Source: Arthrobotrys musiformis (lineage: Eukaryota; Ascomycota; Orbiliomycetes; Orbiliales; Orbiliaceae). Taken from it: 64,000 bases of DNA. This document shows, one piece after another, positions 23,101 through 34,954 of this stretch. Within the stretch, counting starts at the first letter, position 1; each line of letters begins with the position of its first letter. The DNA lies in contig JAVHJL010000007.1 of the NCBI GenBank assembly GCA_036971715.1, positions 682,001 through 746,000 on the forward strand, read 5' to 3'. A program made the translations under genes and the position numbers. The notes beneath the pieces were generated by a model. That model did not search any database. It saw only the letters and a list, made by a program, of their open reading frames with translations, and was not told the DNA's origin.

Positions 23101-24413
23101 ATGACAGCAACAGCAGCCTCGGCGCCCGGCAAGGTGCTCCTGGCAGGCGGATACACCGTCCTCGACCCGGCCTGTCGCGGCCTCGTCTTCGCCCTCTCCG
23201 CCCGCATCCACTGCGTCGCCACTCCCTCCGAAGGCCCCCCAGGCACCATCACCGTCCGGTCCCCCCAGTTCCAGGACGCCGTCTGGGTCTATCGCGTCTC
23301 TCCGCCTCCCACCGACGGCGCCGCTGTCGACGTCGTCCAGACCAATGATGGGTATTATCTCCATACCATTCTTATGTCTATAGATACTAACAGAGATACA
23401 GAGACGGCAACCCCTTCGTCCTCACAACCCTAAAGTACACCCTCACCCACCTCGCCCTCCCGTCTCCCCCAGCAACAACCCTCACCATCCTCGCCGACAA
23501 CCCGTACTACTCCCAACCCCCTCCTCCAATCCCCCGCTTCAACCGCCTCCCCTTCCCCATCAAATCCGCCTACAAAACCGGCCTCGGCTCCTCCGCTGCC
23601 CTCGTCACCTCCCTCACCTCCTGCATCCTCCTCCACTTCTCCCCCTCCTCATCCCTAACAACAGACTCCCACCTCTTCCACAACCTCGCACAAGCAGCCC
23701 ACTGCGCCGCCCAAGGCAAAGTCGGCAGCGGGTTCGACGTCGCAGCAGCAACATACGGTTCCTGCATCTACCGCCGTTTCCCCCCCTCGCTCCTCTCCCT
23801 CCCCGCAACCACATCACCAACCTTCACAACCTCATTATCCCAAACCATCTCCCAGGAATGGACAATGGAAGCGATACCTTTATCTCTACCCCCAAAACTG
23901 GGTTTGATAATGGGAGACGTACAATGCGGTTCCTCCACCCCGGGTATGGTCAAGAAAGTTCTGTCCTGGAGGGAAAGCGCGGATGATTCCCTCTGGAACT
24001 CACTGAATGATAAAAACGAATCGTTGATAGCAGCGATTACATCCGACGCCTCGTTCGCGACATTATCGGATAAAATCACATCCATCAGAGCTGCTATCAA
24101 GGAAGTTGCGAGAGAGGCCGGGGTCGAGATCGAACCCGTCCCGCAGACGAAGCTTTTAAACGCCGCGTCGGAGTTGGACGGTGTGATCGGTGGTGTCGTC
24201 CCCGGTGCGGGGGGGTATGATGCCGTTTGCTTCCTCTACGAGAAGAGGGAAGGGGTGGAGGACCGTTTGAGAAGGTTTTTGGGGGAGTGGAAGGTGGAGA
24301 ATGGGGTTGTCAAGGCTTTGGAGCTGGGTGAGGAAGGGGAGGGGGTGAGGGTTGAGGATGTGAGGGGGTATGAGGACGTCAAGGCCTATTTCGAAGGCGT
24401 GGCGGAGATTTGA
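23101..24413 (+). CDS. ERG8: Phosphomevalonate kinase ERG8
   Basis: Two exons (23101-23351 and 23402-24413) separated by a 50-nt intron encode 420 aa. It starts MTATAASAPGKVLLAGGYTV, where SAPGKVLLAGGY is the N-terminal signature of eukaryotic phosphomevalonate kinases. The GHMP-kinase ATP loop is KTGLGSSAALVTSL. Further family blocks are QGKVGSGFDVAAATYGS, LIMGDVQCGSSTPGMVKKV and GGVVPGAGGYDAVCFL. The enzyme converts 5-phosphomevalonate plus ATP to mevalonate diphosphate in the cytosol, for sterols and other isoprenoids. The start at 23101 was preferred over the upstream frame because APGKVLL must lie at the N-terminus. Length is close to that of filamentous-fungal homologues. IDI1, three steps later in the pathway's product, lies about 36 kb away and is not clustered. 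Confidence 0.95.
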
Positions 24414-27016
24414 TTCCACCCCTATCATCCATTCATGTTTGGGATCATGATATGACGTTTATGGATTTGGGACTACGATATGACTTTTATGGATATTTCA
24501 TGCCAGCGGTTGCATTGCTACCTATCATTTTTGCGGTTTTATGAAAAATAGAATGAACTCCCCGCAAAGGGACCGTATAAACCACCTACAGACCCATCAC
24601 GAAGGAGTTCCGTCAACCATAAAGAATAACGTATACGCCCGTAACCTATCAATTAGGTATATTAATCTAGAACACCCGTTGTTTACTGTATGCCACAGCC
24701 GGCTCGAGTTGAGGTCGATAATTGGGTGCACCCCGGTCGTGAAATGCACGTTACACAGCATGCGAGCACGTCAGGATCCCTGCCCTCCAACCCACTACCC
24801 GACGATGTCTATTCCGCCACTTTCCTACCTTATAACTCCAAAACAATATTTGATAGAAACCGTATACGCCATACTATAGTACTACTGCGCCAACATGCAC
24901 ACAAAGCCTCTCAGTTTGTAATGCTATACATCCTTCTCGAATGTAGTGAACACGGACGCCCGGATAGCTCCACGTACGGCATGAGGTCTTCATACCATAT
25001 GGATGCTAACCCATATCCAATAGCAACCCCTTCAAATGTACTCCAAAGCCCTACTTTCAATCCTCACAACCCCGCCTTGCTCTAAAAACAATACGTTTCG
25101 TGTATGCTTTATCATCCACCAGCAAAAACCTCATCTGATCTTTCCCCAATAAACTATAATAAAAATGCTAACAAGCACCTAGACAACCACCATCTCATTG
25201 GCCGCCTCGTACGCTTATCAAAAGATCCGTATGTATCTGTAGTTTATCGCGCCAAGATCTGTACCACCCGTCCGCGTGGTCGTAGCATGGGAACCACCAT
25301 GATGTCACACCTCCACACAGCGAAATCGGCGCATCGACGATAGTAGTAGCCTCGATCAAATAAGCATATGAATCCGATATACCAAACCTCGAATCCTCCA
25401 GAATACTCGATGACTTCACGGTCTAGATTCTAAGCGAAAGCTCGGACATTTGTTTGGCCACCGCGGTATTTGTGCCTGTTGTCTTGTCTTGCCAGCATCT
25501 GCGTCCTTTGTGCGTGGTTTCATCCCAACCTACCGAATCAAGTCAAATCCGATCCGTCGACAGATCACAGGGTTCAAAAATCCATTCCAGTCATCGTTCT
25601 GCGATATTTGTGCGGTGGAAAAAACAAATACAGTAGCTTAACCCTTGGCACGGACGAGGGTAAGCTAGTAGAAGCTAGAAGAGCACCTGGAAACTTATCG
25701 GCCACAACCCACGTTCGATTATCCACACCACCCGAGGCAACCGTATTTTAATTATAATCCAGCGCGGCTAGTAATAGCTTGCATAGGGGAAGATGTTCCG
25801 TATGCAGGTTTACTCTAGTCTTATTCCTTCGAGAAAGGAAAAAAAAAAAAAAAAAATGTGGGGTTTCGATATGGTAATTCCATCGGGCAGGCGCCACCTG
25901 CGCAGCATGCTAGTTAACAGCCGGGCTGGCCTGGAAAGATAAAAATCCTGGGGAGCTCGATGGAAAAAAAAGTGTGCATATGCACGTCTACAGGCTAGAT
26001 AACATAGCTATTCAACACCTATAATGTGGAGATATTAATCCCATCACTCCGTGAAAGAAAGAAAATCTAATCTATCAGTCATGCTTATCGGTCATCGATT
26101 TGTTAATTCATTCTCCACGTTTCCTTCTCCTCGGCTTCGTCCGTTTGTTATAATTATAATATAATCATTATGATATCGAATCCCATTCCAGCTTACGTAG
26201 TACAACTGTAGATTCTCGACATTCTATTTGATTAGAGAAAGAGCCATTTGTGCGGATTTTAGCGCCGAGTTTCTGGGATCCTCGTCTTTGACGTTCGTGG
26301 ACGTCTGCGGTTTAGTCCGATCGATCCTGGGATCCTAGACGAACCCAGCATTCCAGGGCAATCCAGCTGCTTCCAATGAAAAAAAACCAAAAAAGCAACC
26401 CTGTGAACAAAAATCGGTAGTTACTAGTATACTGAAGATAGGGAAAATAGATATCAAGAAACCAAGAAAACAAACCCGCCGCGTCCACTCGGACTTGCCA
26501 GTTAGACAAAGCAAGCAGGGCGAAAAAGCAGTGGGAAAAAAGGCTTTTGCCCCGTTGAGGACCCGTGCATCATAAACCAAACTAAAAGGTGGGGTGTCAA
26601 CGTACTTGTTGCAGTTTGCACTGCAGCTGGACCGAGACTTCCTGTTGGTGGCCCCCTCCAGCTGCTTTCCTGTTGGTCGGTGACACTAAGCTCTGTAAAT
26701 CAGTACTACAGATGGCAAAAAAAAGGATTTCGAGGGGGGGGAGCACAATCAGGGCGACCTCTTCTTAGGTAACCAATCCTTTTTTGTTTTTTCATGCTGG
26801 GGGTAATACTATTATAAGTTAAGTGACGTTGAGAAGAACACCTTGACGATAGCTATAGCAAAAGTTTATAAATACCCCTCCTGCTCCCCCTCGATCCATA
26901 TCTTCTTTTCTAAAAACTAAATCATCATACTACGATAAACAATCCACTTACACAATAATACACTACTCTATTAAGTCTTTTTTTTAAAGCTTAAAATTAA
27001 ACCACATTCTATCAAA
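24414..27016. other. Gene-poor spacer between ERG8 and the metallothionein-like gene
   Basis: About 2.6 kb. Scattered frames of 60-130 codons have no family features. There is an A-run near 25840-25856. The last 150 bp hold the TATA element and leader of the next gene. I see no RNA gene. Confidence 0.4.
26867..26874 (+). promoter_or_regulatory. TATA box of the metallothionein-like gene
   Basis: TATAAATA about 150 bp upstream of the ATG, followed by a CT-rich stretch and an A/C-rich leader typical of strongly expressed fungal genes. Positional and compositional evidence only. Confidence 0.55.
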
Positions 27017-27225
27017 ATGAGTACGACAAATATCTGCTTCGGTGTTGATGGGGTGTATGCTAACGATGTTGTAGTCGCTCAAATCACCATGGTTGACCGA
27101 TGCGGTGACGACTGCTCCTGCACTGACTGCAAGTGCGCCGGATGCCCAAAGGTACTTTTTCTCTTCTCCTCTTCTAGTACCTTAGAATCAATACTAATGT
27201 TGATATAAAACAGCACTCCAAGTAA
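27017..27225 (+). CDS. Metallothionein-like small Cys-rich protein
   Basis: The final 12 nt (encoding HSK-stop) are joined across a 62-nt intron (27152-27213). The C-terminal 24 residues begin MVDRCGDDCSCTDCKCAGC, with spacing C-x3-C-x-C-x2-C-x-C-x2-C, the density and size of fungal copper/cadmium metallothioneins. Unspliced, the upstream part gives 48 aa. However, 27021-27074 looks like a 54-nt intron (GTACGA donor, TGCTAAC branch site, TTGTAG acceptor). Removing it leaves the frame intact and gives a 30-aa protein starting MIAQITMVDRC. The internal ATG at 27089 has an excellent context (CACCATGG) and would give 24 aa. The role would be cytosolic metal buffering; metal specificity cannot be read. 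A good TATA box precedes it. Confidence 0.7.
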
Positions 27226-27649
27226 ATCCTCGCACCCACCCACCACACATCCCTCCTCCCAACCGCCCGCCGACTGTCTTTCACTCAACATCTTCGATAT
27301 CACAATTTTGATACCCTAAAACTAAAGTCGAACAAAAAAAGTGTTTGGAAAACAACAATCGATGGGATTTGATGGAGTCTTGCCATGTCATTTTATTTGA
27401 AGCATGAGTAGGGGATTCGCAATTTTTGAAGGAAAAAATAAGAAAAAAAGCCATTTCATTCCTTTTGCTTATTTTAGTCGATAAACATCGTGTAATGGAT
27501 ACTTTATAATCAACTTCTTTCTTTTTTCCTCAAATGACTTCTTTTAATATATGTGAGGAGTTGCCTCGTAAAATGTGAAAGATGACGCCGACGCTATGCT
27601 TATTTTACACTAAAAAGAATTCTATGCTGGCTGTTTATGTGAATGTGAA

Positions 27650-29504
27650 TTAGACGTACTGCGGCTGGATCACGATCTCCTCGATATTTGCCAGCGCATC
27701 CTCCTTCGTTCCGTCCGGGTTATCCAGCTGCCACTCCATCACTTCCTCCAATGCCTTCTTCATCCACCGTCCCGGTTTGTGTCCCATCGCTTTTGCTACC
27801 TCATTGCCCTATACCCGTATCAAATCAGTACCACCTCCCAATTTCACATATTCTGTATATGCACTTACTGTTAATAAACACTTCAAATCCCACGCCTCCC
27901 CCACATTCTCAACATAAAGCTTCCGCAAGAACTCCTCATACCCCATGATATGCCTCAAATCCCCAACACCCCCCAATTCCCCGCCTTCGGCTCTAATCTC
28001 GACCAAATCGATCAATAAACTAGCAAACACCTGAAGCCTCCACTCCGCCCCCATCTTCCTTACGAACCCGCCCAGCACGCTGCGCGGGAGGGAGTGATAC
28101 GTCGGCACGGTGTATTTGACCAAATTATTCGCCTGCGCCATCTTTTCCAAACTCTCGGTGTCTTTATTACTTAATTTCAACCCATCCCTCGCGGCGACGA
28201 CACCGGCGCTCTGGCGGTTCTTTTTGTTGTCTGTGATTAGGATTTTTATCCAGGGTGTTATTGCGGCGAAGAGCCAGGTTAGGTATTCCTCGCGTTTGGT
28301 CAGGATGAGGGTTTGTACGGCGTTATAACCTTCTACGTTCCTAAAATCGGAGAGGAGCCATTTTAGGGTGTCGATGGCGTATCTGGTGTGTGCGGGTTTA
28401 ACTTCGTTATCAAGTTGTTCTTGTGATAATTTGGGAATTTCGAGGATGGCGGTGGAGAGGTCTAGGCGGTCGATTAGATCTATCGCAGCGTAGGGGTGGT
28501 CGCCGTATAACATCTTCTCGATCTCGACGCCGACTCTTTCGCGGCTGATTTTTTGGCGCAGGGCGGTTTTGATGGATTGGTGTTGCATTGCGGCGGTTGC
28601 GGATGGGTCGATGGTGAAGGAGAGGCGGCTGGCGAAGCGGATCAGACGGAGGACGCGGAGGGGGTCGTCTTGGAAGGTTTGTTTGGGGGGTAAGGGGGTG
28701 CGGAGGATGTGGTTTTTTAGATCTGTCAGGCCGCGGGTGGTGAAGTCTTCTACTTCTTGGGTCATTAGGTTGTAGAAGAGGGCGTTTACGCAGGCGTCGC
28801 GGCGGAGGGCGTCTTGGATTGGCGTTCCGAATTCCTATATTAAAAAATCAGTCGCTGTGCTTTTAAGAGGGAGGTGAAGGGGGGGGTACCATCTTCGGAA
28901 TCCGACTTTCGTCAGAATAACTCTCACACCTCAAATTCACAAAATCAATATCCAAATCCAAAATCTTCGTCGTCGCTGTTTCCAAATGCTTGCTCTTCTC
29001 GGGATTACTCTCGATCTTATGCACTGATTTCGCGGGGATCCCGTATTTCTCCACGTTCTCCGTCAAAAAACTACTCAAATGCGATGCGAACTCGAAGCCG
29101 GTCATGTTGTTGATTCCGATATCTATATCGTGCGATTTCCCATTGAGTAGTTTATCCCGCACCCAGCCACCGGTGATCCTTAACACCGTTTCCTCGGCCT
29201 TCGGGGAGGTGGAATCGATGGATTTCGCAACATCGACGAGGAGGGAGCGCACTTTTTCCTCCTCGGGCGTCAATGTGATCGTGGGTATCTCGACCTCCAT
29301 TTTGCGACGTTTGGAGGATTGCGGTGATGAGAGGGATAGCAGACGGGTTCTGCAGTGGGAATGGAGGATGCTGAGGATGTGAGGGTGCGGTATGCGACGG
29401 TTTATGAGGGCGCTGAAGTGCCGGTTGTGGGTGTGGTGGGGTGAGTCAGAGGAGGGGCGCTGGAGGAGTCGCAGCTGGCGGTTAATGACGCATGGGCGGA
29501 GCAT
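27650..29504 (-). CDS. CCA1: tRNA nucleotidyltransferase (CCA-adding enzyme) CCA1
   Basis: Three exons (29504-28890, 28834-27869, 27808-27650) encode 579 aa from the ATG at 29504. Class II nucleotidyltransferase motifs: motif A RITGGWVRDKLL with SHDIDIGI carrying the metal-binding Asp pair, then RRDACVNALFYN, DPLRVLRLIRFASRL and the helical body and tail. The enzyme adds or repairs the 3' CCA of tRNAs. The start at 29504 gives a basic, Ser/His-rich presequence (MLRPCVINRQLRLLQRPSS) suited to mitochondrial import. A second ATG at 29300, in KRRKMEVEIP, would give a cytosolic/nuclear form, paralleling the multiple starts known for yeast CCA1. The frame also stays open further upstream to 29693. 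Three in-frame exons and the C-terminal EEIVIQPQYV support the model. Confidence 0.93.
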
Positions 29505-29975
29505 ATGTTTGGTTTTTATATGACGGGGGACGGAAGCGCAGCGGATTTGGGGAGTTGGGGTAGGTATATACAAGCTGGCTGTGGTGGATAGTGGGAAGGT
29601 AGTCCGGTGGGTTGGTTTTGGTGTAGCTTTTCGACGTCGGATGCGGCATGGCCAACGCGGAAAATACAACGTTTCGGATAGTATAATTGGCATGCACCGA
29701 AAGGAAAATGGACGATTGTTAAGATAGTTTTATATTTGTGGATGTATTCTAGGCGATACGGGGATGGGTAAATGGATACAGTGTATTCCTTTGAAAAAGA
29801 TTAAAAGGAAACAGGCAAAACGAAACCAAAACGTGTGTCGAATTTTCAAAAAAGAAGCGAGTAAACAGTACGATGAATCGAAAGGAAGTAAGTGGGGCCA
29901 ATGGCAAGAGACAGACGAGAACATAAGTGTGAAGTAGAGTGTGAAATGAAAGGGACAATTGTATGCCAGAAGTGA

Positions 29976-31312
29976 TTACCATGAGTGCCTCCTCTTCTTG
30001 TTTGAGTCCTTCTCGTCGTTGTCTGAACGCTTTCTCTTTTTGTTCGGGACGTTTTGTTTCTTGTCTGATTCTTTCTTCTTTTCTGCTTCCTTCTTTTTCT
30101 TCTCTAATTCTTGCTTTTTGTGTAGTTCCTTCTTCTTGTCCAATTCCTTCTTCTTGTCCAATTCCTTCTTCTTGTCCAATTCCTTCTTTTTATCCAATTG
30201 TTTCTTCTCATCCAATTCCTTCCTCTTTTTCTCCAATTCCTTCTTCTTGTCCAATTCCTTCTTCTTGTCCAATTCCTTCTTTTTATCCAATTGTTTCTTC
30301 TCCTCCAATTCCTTCCTCTTTTTCTCCAATTCCTTCTTCTTGTCTGCTTCCTTCTTATCTGCCTCTTTCTTTTTGGCCAAAGCTGGTTTTTTGTTTGCGT
30401 TTGGGCCCTTCTTCTTCCCATTCGAGCCCTGCTTCTTGTTGTCTAGGCCCTTCTTCTTGTTCAATGGTTCTTTCTTTTCATCCAACTCCTTCTCTTTGTC
30501 CGAACCCTTCTTCTTTTCATCCACCTGCTTAGCAGAAACTCCAGGGCCGACCTGCCAAGCGCCGCTAGTAGCACTCCCTTGGTCACCCGAGACACCGGCG
30601 AGGTCTTGAATAGCCTGCTGGATCTCCTCAGCAGACAATGTACTCCTCCTCCCCTTCTTCTTGACCTCCTTCCCGGGGACCATGTAATCAACAATCCTAG
30701 CCTCCGCAGCGGCAGGCTTAACCGAAGCACCATTACCAATGAATCTGGGGATTTTAGACTTGGGTGGTGTACCCTTTTTCTTCAACTTCCAGAAATCCGA
30801 GATGGTTTCGCGGCGGTTGTTGTGATTGAATTTGAAGAGTTGTTTCTTGGGGGTTGGAGTTTTGGGACTCTCGGGGGGTTTTATTTCGTTTTCAATTTGA
30901 GGTTCTTGGTCGATTGGGACGATTGATTCGCGGCGGATGCTGAGTCTTTTCTTCTTGAGCATTTTGAAGTGCATCTGTCACATTAGCCAAACCCCCCACT
31001 AAAGGGGGAGGAATTACGTACCCTCTGCTCGATCTGCAGGTTAAACCAGTACTTCCTAAACGAATCGGTGTATTTAGGACAACCACCCCACATCTCCTGC
31101 ATCTTCTCTGCGATCTCGGCGTGGTCGGTGATTCCATGGCGTAGGAAGGCTTTGTAGATGTCCTTGAACGGACGGGTTTGCTGGAAGCCCAGGAGGATGA
31201 GGTTTGGGCATTCTTCTTTGGGAGTTTGGTTTGAAGAGGTGAAGATGAAGTTTGCGGGGAGGGATTTGCGGGGTTTGGGTTTTCCCTTTTGGGGGGGTTT
31301 AGTTCTGGCCAT
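29976..31312 (-). CDS. Nuclear-type Lys/Glu repeat protein, 429 aa
   Basis: Two exons (31312-31022 and 30974-29976) meet at GAGCAGAGG/ATGCAC in phase 0. The N-terminal 97 residues look folded (FKDIYKAFLRHGITDHAEIA, then GGCPKYTDSFRKYWFNLQIE), possibly a small helical DNA- or protein-binding domain, but I do not recognise it. Residues about 100-230 are basic and Ser/Pro-rich. The C-terminal about 200 residues are a near-uninterrupted array of six-residue KKKELD/KKQLDK-type units, predicted as one long charged helix, ending in a basic KKRKR-type nuclear localisation signal. At the DNA level the array is an 18-bp-family repeat with a larger duplicated block. No function is assigned; nucleolar or chromatin association is a guess from charge. 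Confidence 0.72.
30110..30350. repeat. Coding minisatellite (18-bp units, with a duplicated larger block)
   Basis: On the plus strand the unit CCTTCTTCTTGTCCAATT recurs in tandem, with variants containing TTTTTATCCAATTG. A block of several units recurs about 100 bp later. Translation on the minus strand gives the KKELDK repeats of the 29976-31312 gene. Confidence 0.8.
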
Positions 31313-32316
31313 TGTTGGTTGATGGTTGGGTTTGGTGGAGGTGGTGGAAGGGGAGGTGGATGGAGAGGTTGGTGTAGAGGTTATGGGGATTGATTGATGA
31401 GATGGTTGAAATTTGACAAGAACTATGAGCCTTCCCGTCGTAGAACACAGTCTTGGGACAGGAAAGAACGGAAGGATGGTAGGGGTGTCTTAACAGGGGG
31501 GTTGCCAATGGGGGGGTAGATTTTGAAGATAGGTGGGATGGACTTGATGATAGATACCCACACCTCAATTCGAGGATATAAATATATCCACACGATTGTC
31601 TCAGGCCAAACACTGCAATGCACATAGGAAAATATAACTACACACACACGATGGAACAGCAAACCTCAATCGGGAAATATCATTCGGAGATATAGAGGAA
31701 GACGTCTGATGACAATTCGAAATCTCGACTCGATTTTAAATTTATAAACATGATAGATAATTGGGAGGTTGAGAATATACATATTGACATTATCATCTAG
31801 TAGTCTTGTACTATCATCTAGCTGGTCTAGAGGCTAGTATAGTATCCAGCTTGTCGATAAAACGGTCAATATTAAAATGTTTTAAGCAGTGGGGTTTAAG
31901 TTTTCTCATTTCTAATCTTAGATATATCAAACGAACCATGTCCCATGGTACTAAACTACGTCTGATAATATTAATGAGGACCCGACAAGAACACATAGAT
32001 TGACTCTGAGCGAACGCTCGGAAATCGAAGTTAATATGTTTTATTACAGGTCATGTTAGACTTGTTACAGTATTTCAATCCGAGGTTAATTAGCTAGCGA
32101 CTAGTACGCATTCTCGCAGTCGTCTGTCTGGTCCTAAACGACAGCATTTTGCGTTGACAATCCCAAAATACAACAGCTGCGGCTCTTTTCAGCATGTTGA
32201 CTGATAATTAGTCGCCTTTCACTCACATACATGGCATAAATACCGTGTGCAATAGTCGATATCCTCGAGGGAACGCGTGCACTGATTAAAACCGCCCTGC
32301 CGTCAACATTTCTATC
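31313..32316. other. Divergent spacer between the repeat-protein gene and TTI2
   Basis: About 1 kb. It includes an AT-rich segment at 31720-31960. No coding frame or RNA gene is supported. Confidence 0.4.
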
Positions 32317-34309
32317 ATGGACTCGGCTGCAAAGGAGGCAGCTGGAAGCGATAACCCGCCCGACCATCTCCAAGTTTCCGGTGTCATCGATATAGAGTGT
32401 GTGAATCTCCAAACATTATGATCCTGAAGGTCTCATTTGGCTGATGGTGTATAGAGCTATACTGGACCTTGGATCTATAGCGCGAGATATTGTTGAGTGT
32501 CAAAAGGCAGCAGATGGCACGCTTAAGAATAGTAGACAGGTGGGGACAACATTCTATTTTATGCGGCATGCATGGCCTTTTTTGGTACTGACTGATGATG
32601 CATTTTAGTTACTGGCAAAACTTTATGTGTATGATTACATAAAATCGCTAAGGGTTGGCGGCGAAGAAGCTACGGGTGAGCAGGTGGTACCATGGAGCCC
32701 AGAGGAATTTGTGCTTTCCCTATGTGAGATTTTACGGCCAGGTCAGGCTGTGGTGGATGAGCTTGATCTCGAGCAGGACCCCTTCAAAGGTATACACAAC
32801 CCTATCCAAAATCCTCAATTTCTCAAACGGTTAAGTCGACCGGTGCTAACCAGGGGGTCAAGGACTCCAACCCACTCCAAACCTTATCGTCTTCAAAAGA
32901 ACTGCGGGGTTATCTCTATCGATTCTTCATGAACTCCTCACAGAAGAGCTACTCACCTCAAGCTCCGTTCTCAAGAATAATGTGGCCTCAGCTATCGCCA
33001 CACATGCTTGCCGAACAGCTGGATGGGCTACAGAAGAGAGCGCTCGAGTCTGTGATACCATTGTCGACACATACGGATCCACCTTAACATCTGATGATGT
33101 TATAATAGAGTTTATGCTGAAGACCACAATCAAGCCGTTGTTCGGCAGGGGCCCACGTACAATCACTGAGCAAGGCAGAAAGGCAATGAGAGTACCCCAG
33201 GCAAAGGCAGCAGTATTTTCATTCTCAGACGAGAAGCCATGGCGGAAGGATCGACCGGAGGCGTTGTGCCTATTGAACTACGCCGTCTCAAACCTCAAGG
33301 TATGCATATCGCCCGATTTATCTCCCGCCGTCCTGCATTTACGATAAATTACTAAAATAAAACCCCACGAACCTAGCGTGAATCCTTGGAGCAGAACTGG
33401 CATCTTATCATCCCACCGATTCTCACGACGTTGGATGAAGGCGATATCCTGAGCAAAGCACATGCCTGCGAGATCCTTGACCGGGTGATCCGTTCCGTCG
33501 GCCATGATTTCCTATCTCGCACAGGTCTTGGATCGGTGTTCGAAGAGGCAATATCTCCGTGTCTCCACTTTCTACCGCCTTTGACACCTATCAATCACTC
33601 GATCAGGAGCTTTCGAGCTGGGGTCGCAGCGCTTATGGGATTGGCGACGCATCGATATGCGGGTGTGGATGACGACATGTGGTACAAGGCTATTGATAAG
33701 ATATTGAGAGATGGGGTATTCCACGGGATGACTTATGCGGGGGAAAACGTCAGAATGGTAGAAGTTTTCTTGCAGGAGACCGGTATTATTGTCGGTGTTT
33801 TGGGAGTGAGCGGCGTGAAGCATCTTTCGGTAAATATCACATGTTCCCCCCCTTCCTTCCTCCGCCGTTTGCGTTCAATTGCATACATGGTTATTCCTGG
33901 GGGTTGCTTAACTTGCTAATGAAATCTGGTAACGTTTCTTTGGGCGTTTGATTAGAAATTGATATCGTTCTGCACGGAACCCATGACTTCTCCGTTTGTT
34001 ACGACGTATCCGGAAGTTGCGCTCGCTGCGGCTGGGGCTCTAGTGGTGGTCACGAGAAATTGTTGGCCAAGGATATCCGGGTATAATAACGAAATCTTGA
34101 AGGCAGCAGTGTTCTGTTGGATACGAGTTTATGAAGAGGAGGCAGATGGAACGGTGCAACTTTTACGGGACCAGCTGAAGTTAATCATGGCATTGTTGGA
34201 GAAAGTAAATGCCGGTGGGAGTGGGTGGTTTGAAGAGGCGAGGAATGCAGTGGTATCGAAAGATGCTAGGCTCGAGGGCCTATTCGATTCCGGATCCCAC
34301 TCAGCATAA
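32317..34309 (+). CDS. TTI2: TTT complex subunit TTI2 (TELO2-interacting protein 2)
   Basis: Six exons (32317-32396, 32455-32539, 32609-32789, 32854-33299, 33377-33829, 33956-34309) encode 532 aa; every junction preserves frame. The product is an all-helical HEAT-like protein. Family-typical blocks are KPWRKDRPEALCLLNYAVSN, NWHLIIPPILTTLDEGD, AHACEILDRVI, FLSRTGLGSVFEEAISPCLH and FCTEPMTSPFVTTYPEVALA. Tti2 works with Tel2 and Tti1 as an Hsp90 co-chaperone adaptor that stabilises PIKK kinases (TOR, ATM/ATR orthologues, DNA-damage and growth signalling). The start is the first Met, with exon 1 otherwise poorly conserved (MDSAAKEAAGSDNPPDH). Length fits fungal Tti2. Confidence 0.86.
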
Positions 34310-34954
34310 ATTATATAAATATCAACGACAACATGTAAAACAAACTTCGAACCAACATGTTGACGATTAGACCCTTATATAGAAGTACCTATACCTATAG
34401 CCCATGATTGTATCAAGATATAGAGTGAGATAGGCCGATGCGTGCCTGCAAGCCAATCGCGAGAACCCATGATAACCGCGTAGATATACTCTCGACAGCC
34501 AGAAAGAAGACAAGTGGAAAGCTTAGCCAACCTTACCGCCTTGAACTGGCGATTTCGAGGTCTCTCAGGGCCCTCAAACCACGCCGGGAATGCAGGAAAC
34601 AAGTCTTGGAATGGCCGCTTGCAGGGGGAACGATTTAGGCTGGGATTTCGCTTTTCGGCTTAAACCACCCCGCAAATCGAGCCAAGTCTCGCCTGCGAAA
34701 GAAAACGCTCAGGTACGCAACATCCACAATCTAACCTAACCTAACCTTCGGTGGGCCACCAATCTGTCTAGTTGGACGATGGAGACGCCATCGCCAGATA
34801 TTTAACTGGAACTTCGTTATGCACTCACATTCCTCCATCATCTTGAGTGGCATTCCATAACGATAGCGATAGGCAAGATCAATGCACATGCTGATGTTAA
34901 CTTGACTGTGGAACATCGTCGATATCTGCACCGGCCGACCTGCGCCTGGATCCA
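34310..34954. other. Spacer TTI2 / GH125 gene
   Basis: Shared 3' flank and promoter. No gene seen; a CTAAC-rich repeat (CTAACCTAACCTAAC) at 34732-34746 is telomere-like in look but too short to mean more. Confidence 0.4.

Noticed and set aside
34732..34746. Telomere-like CTAACC repeat
   Set aside because: Only three units; no other telomeric features and normal genes on both sides.
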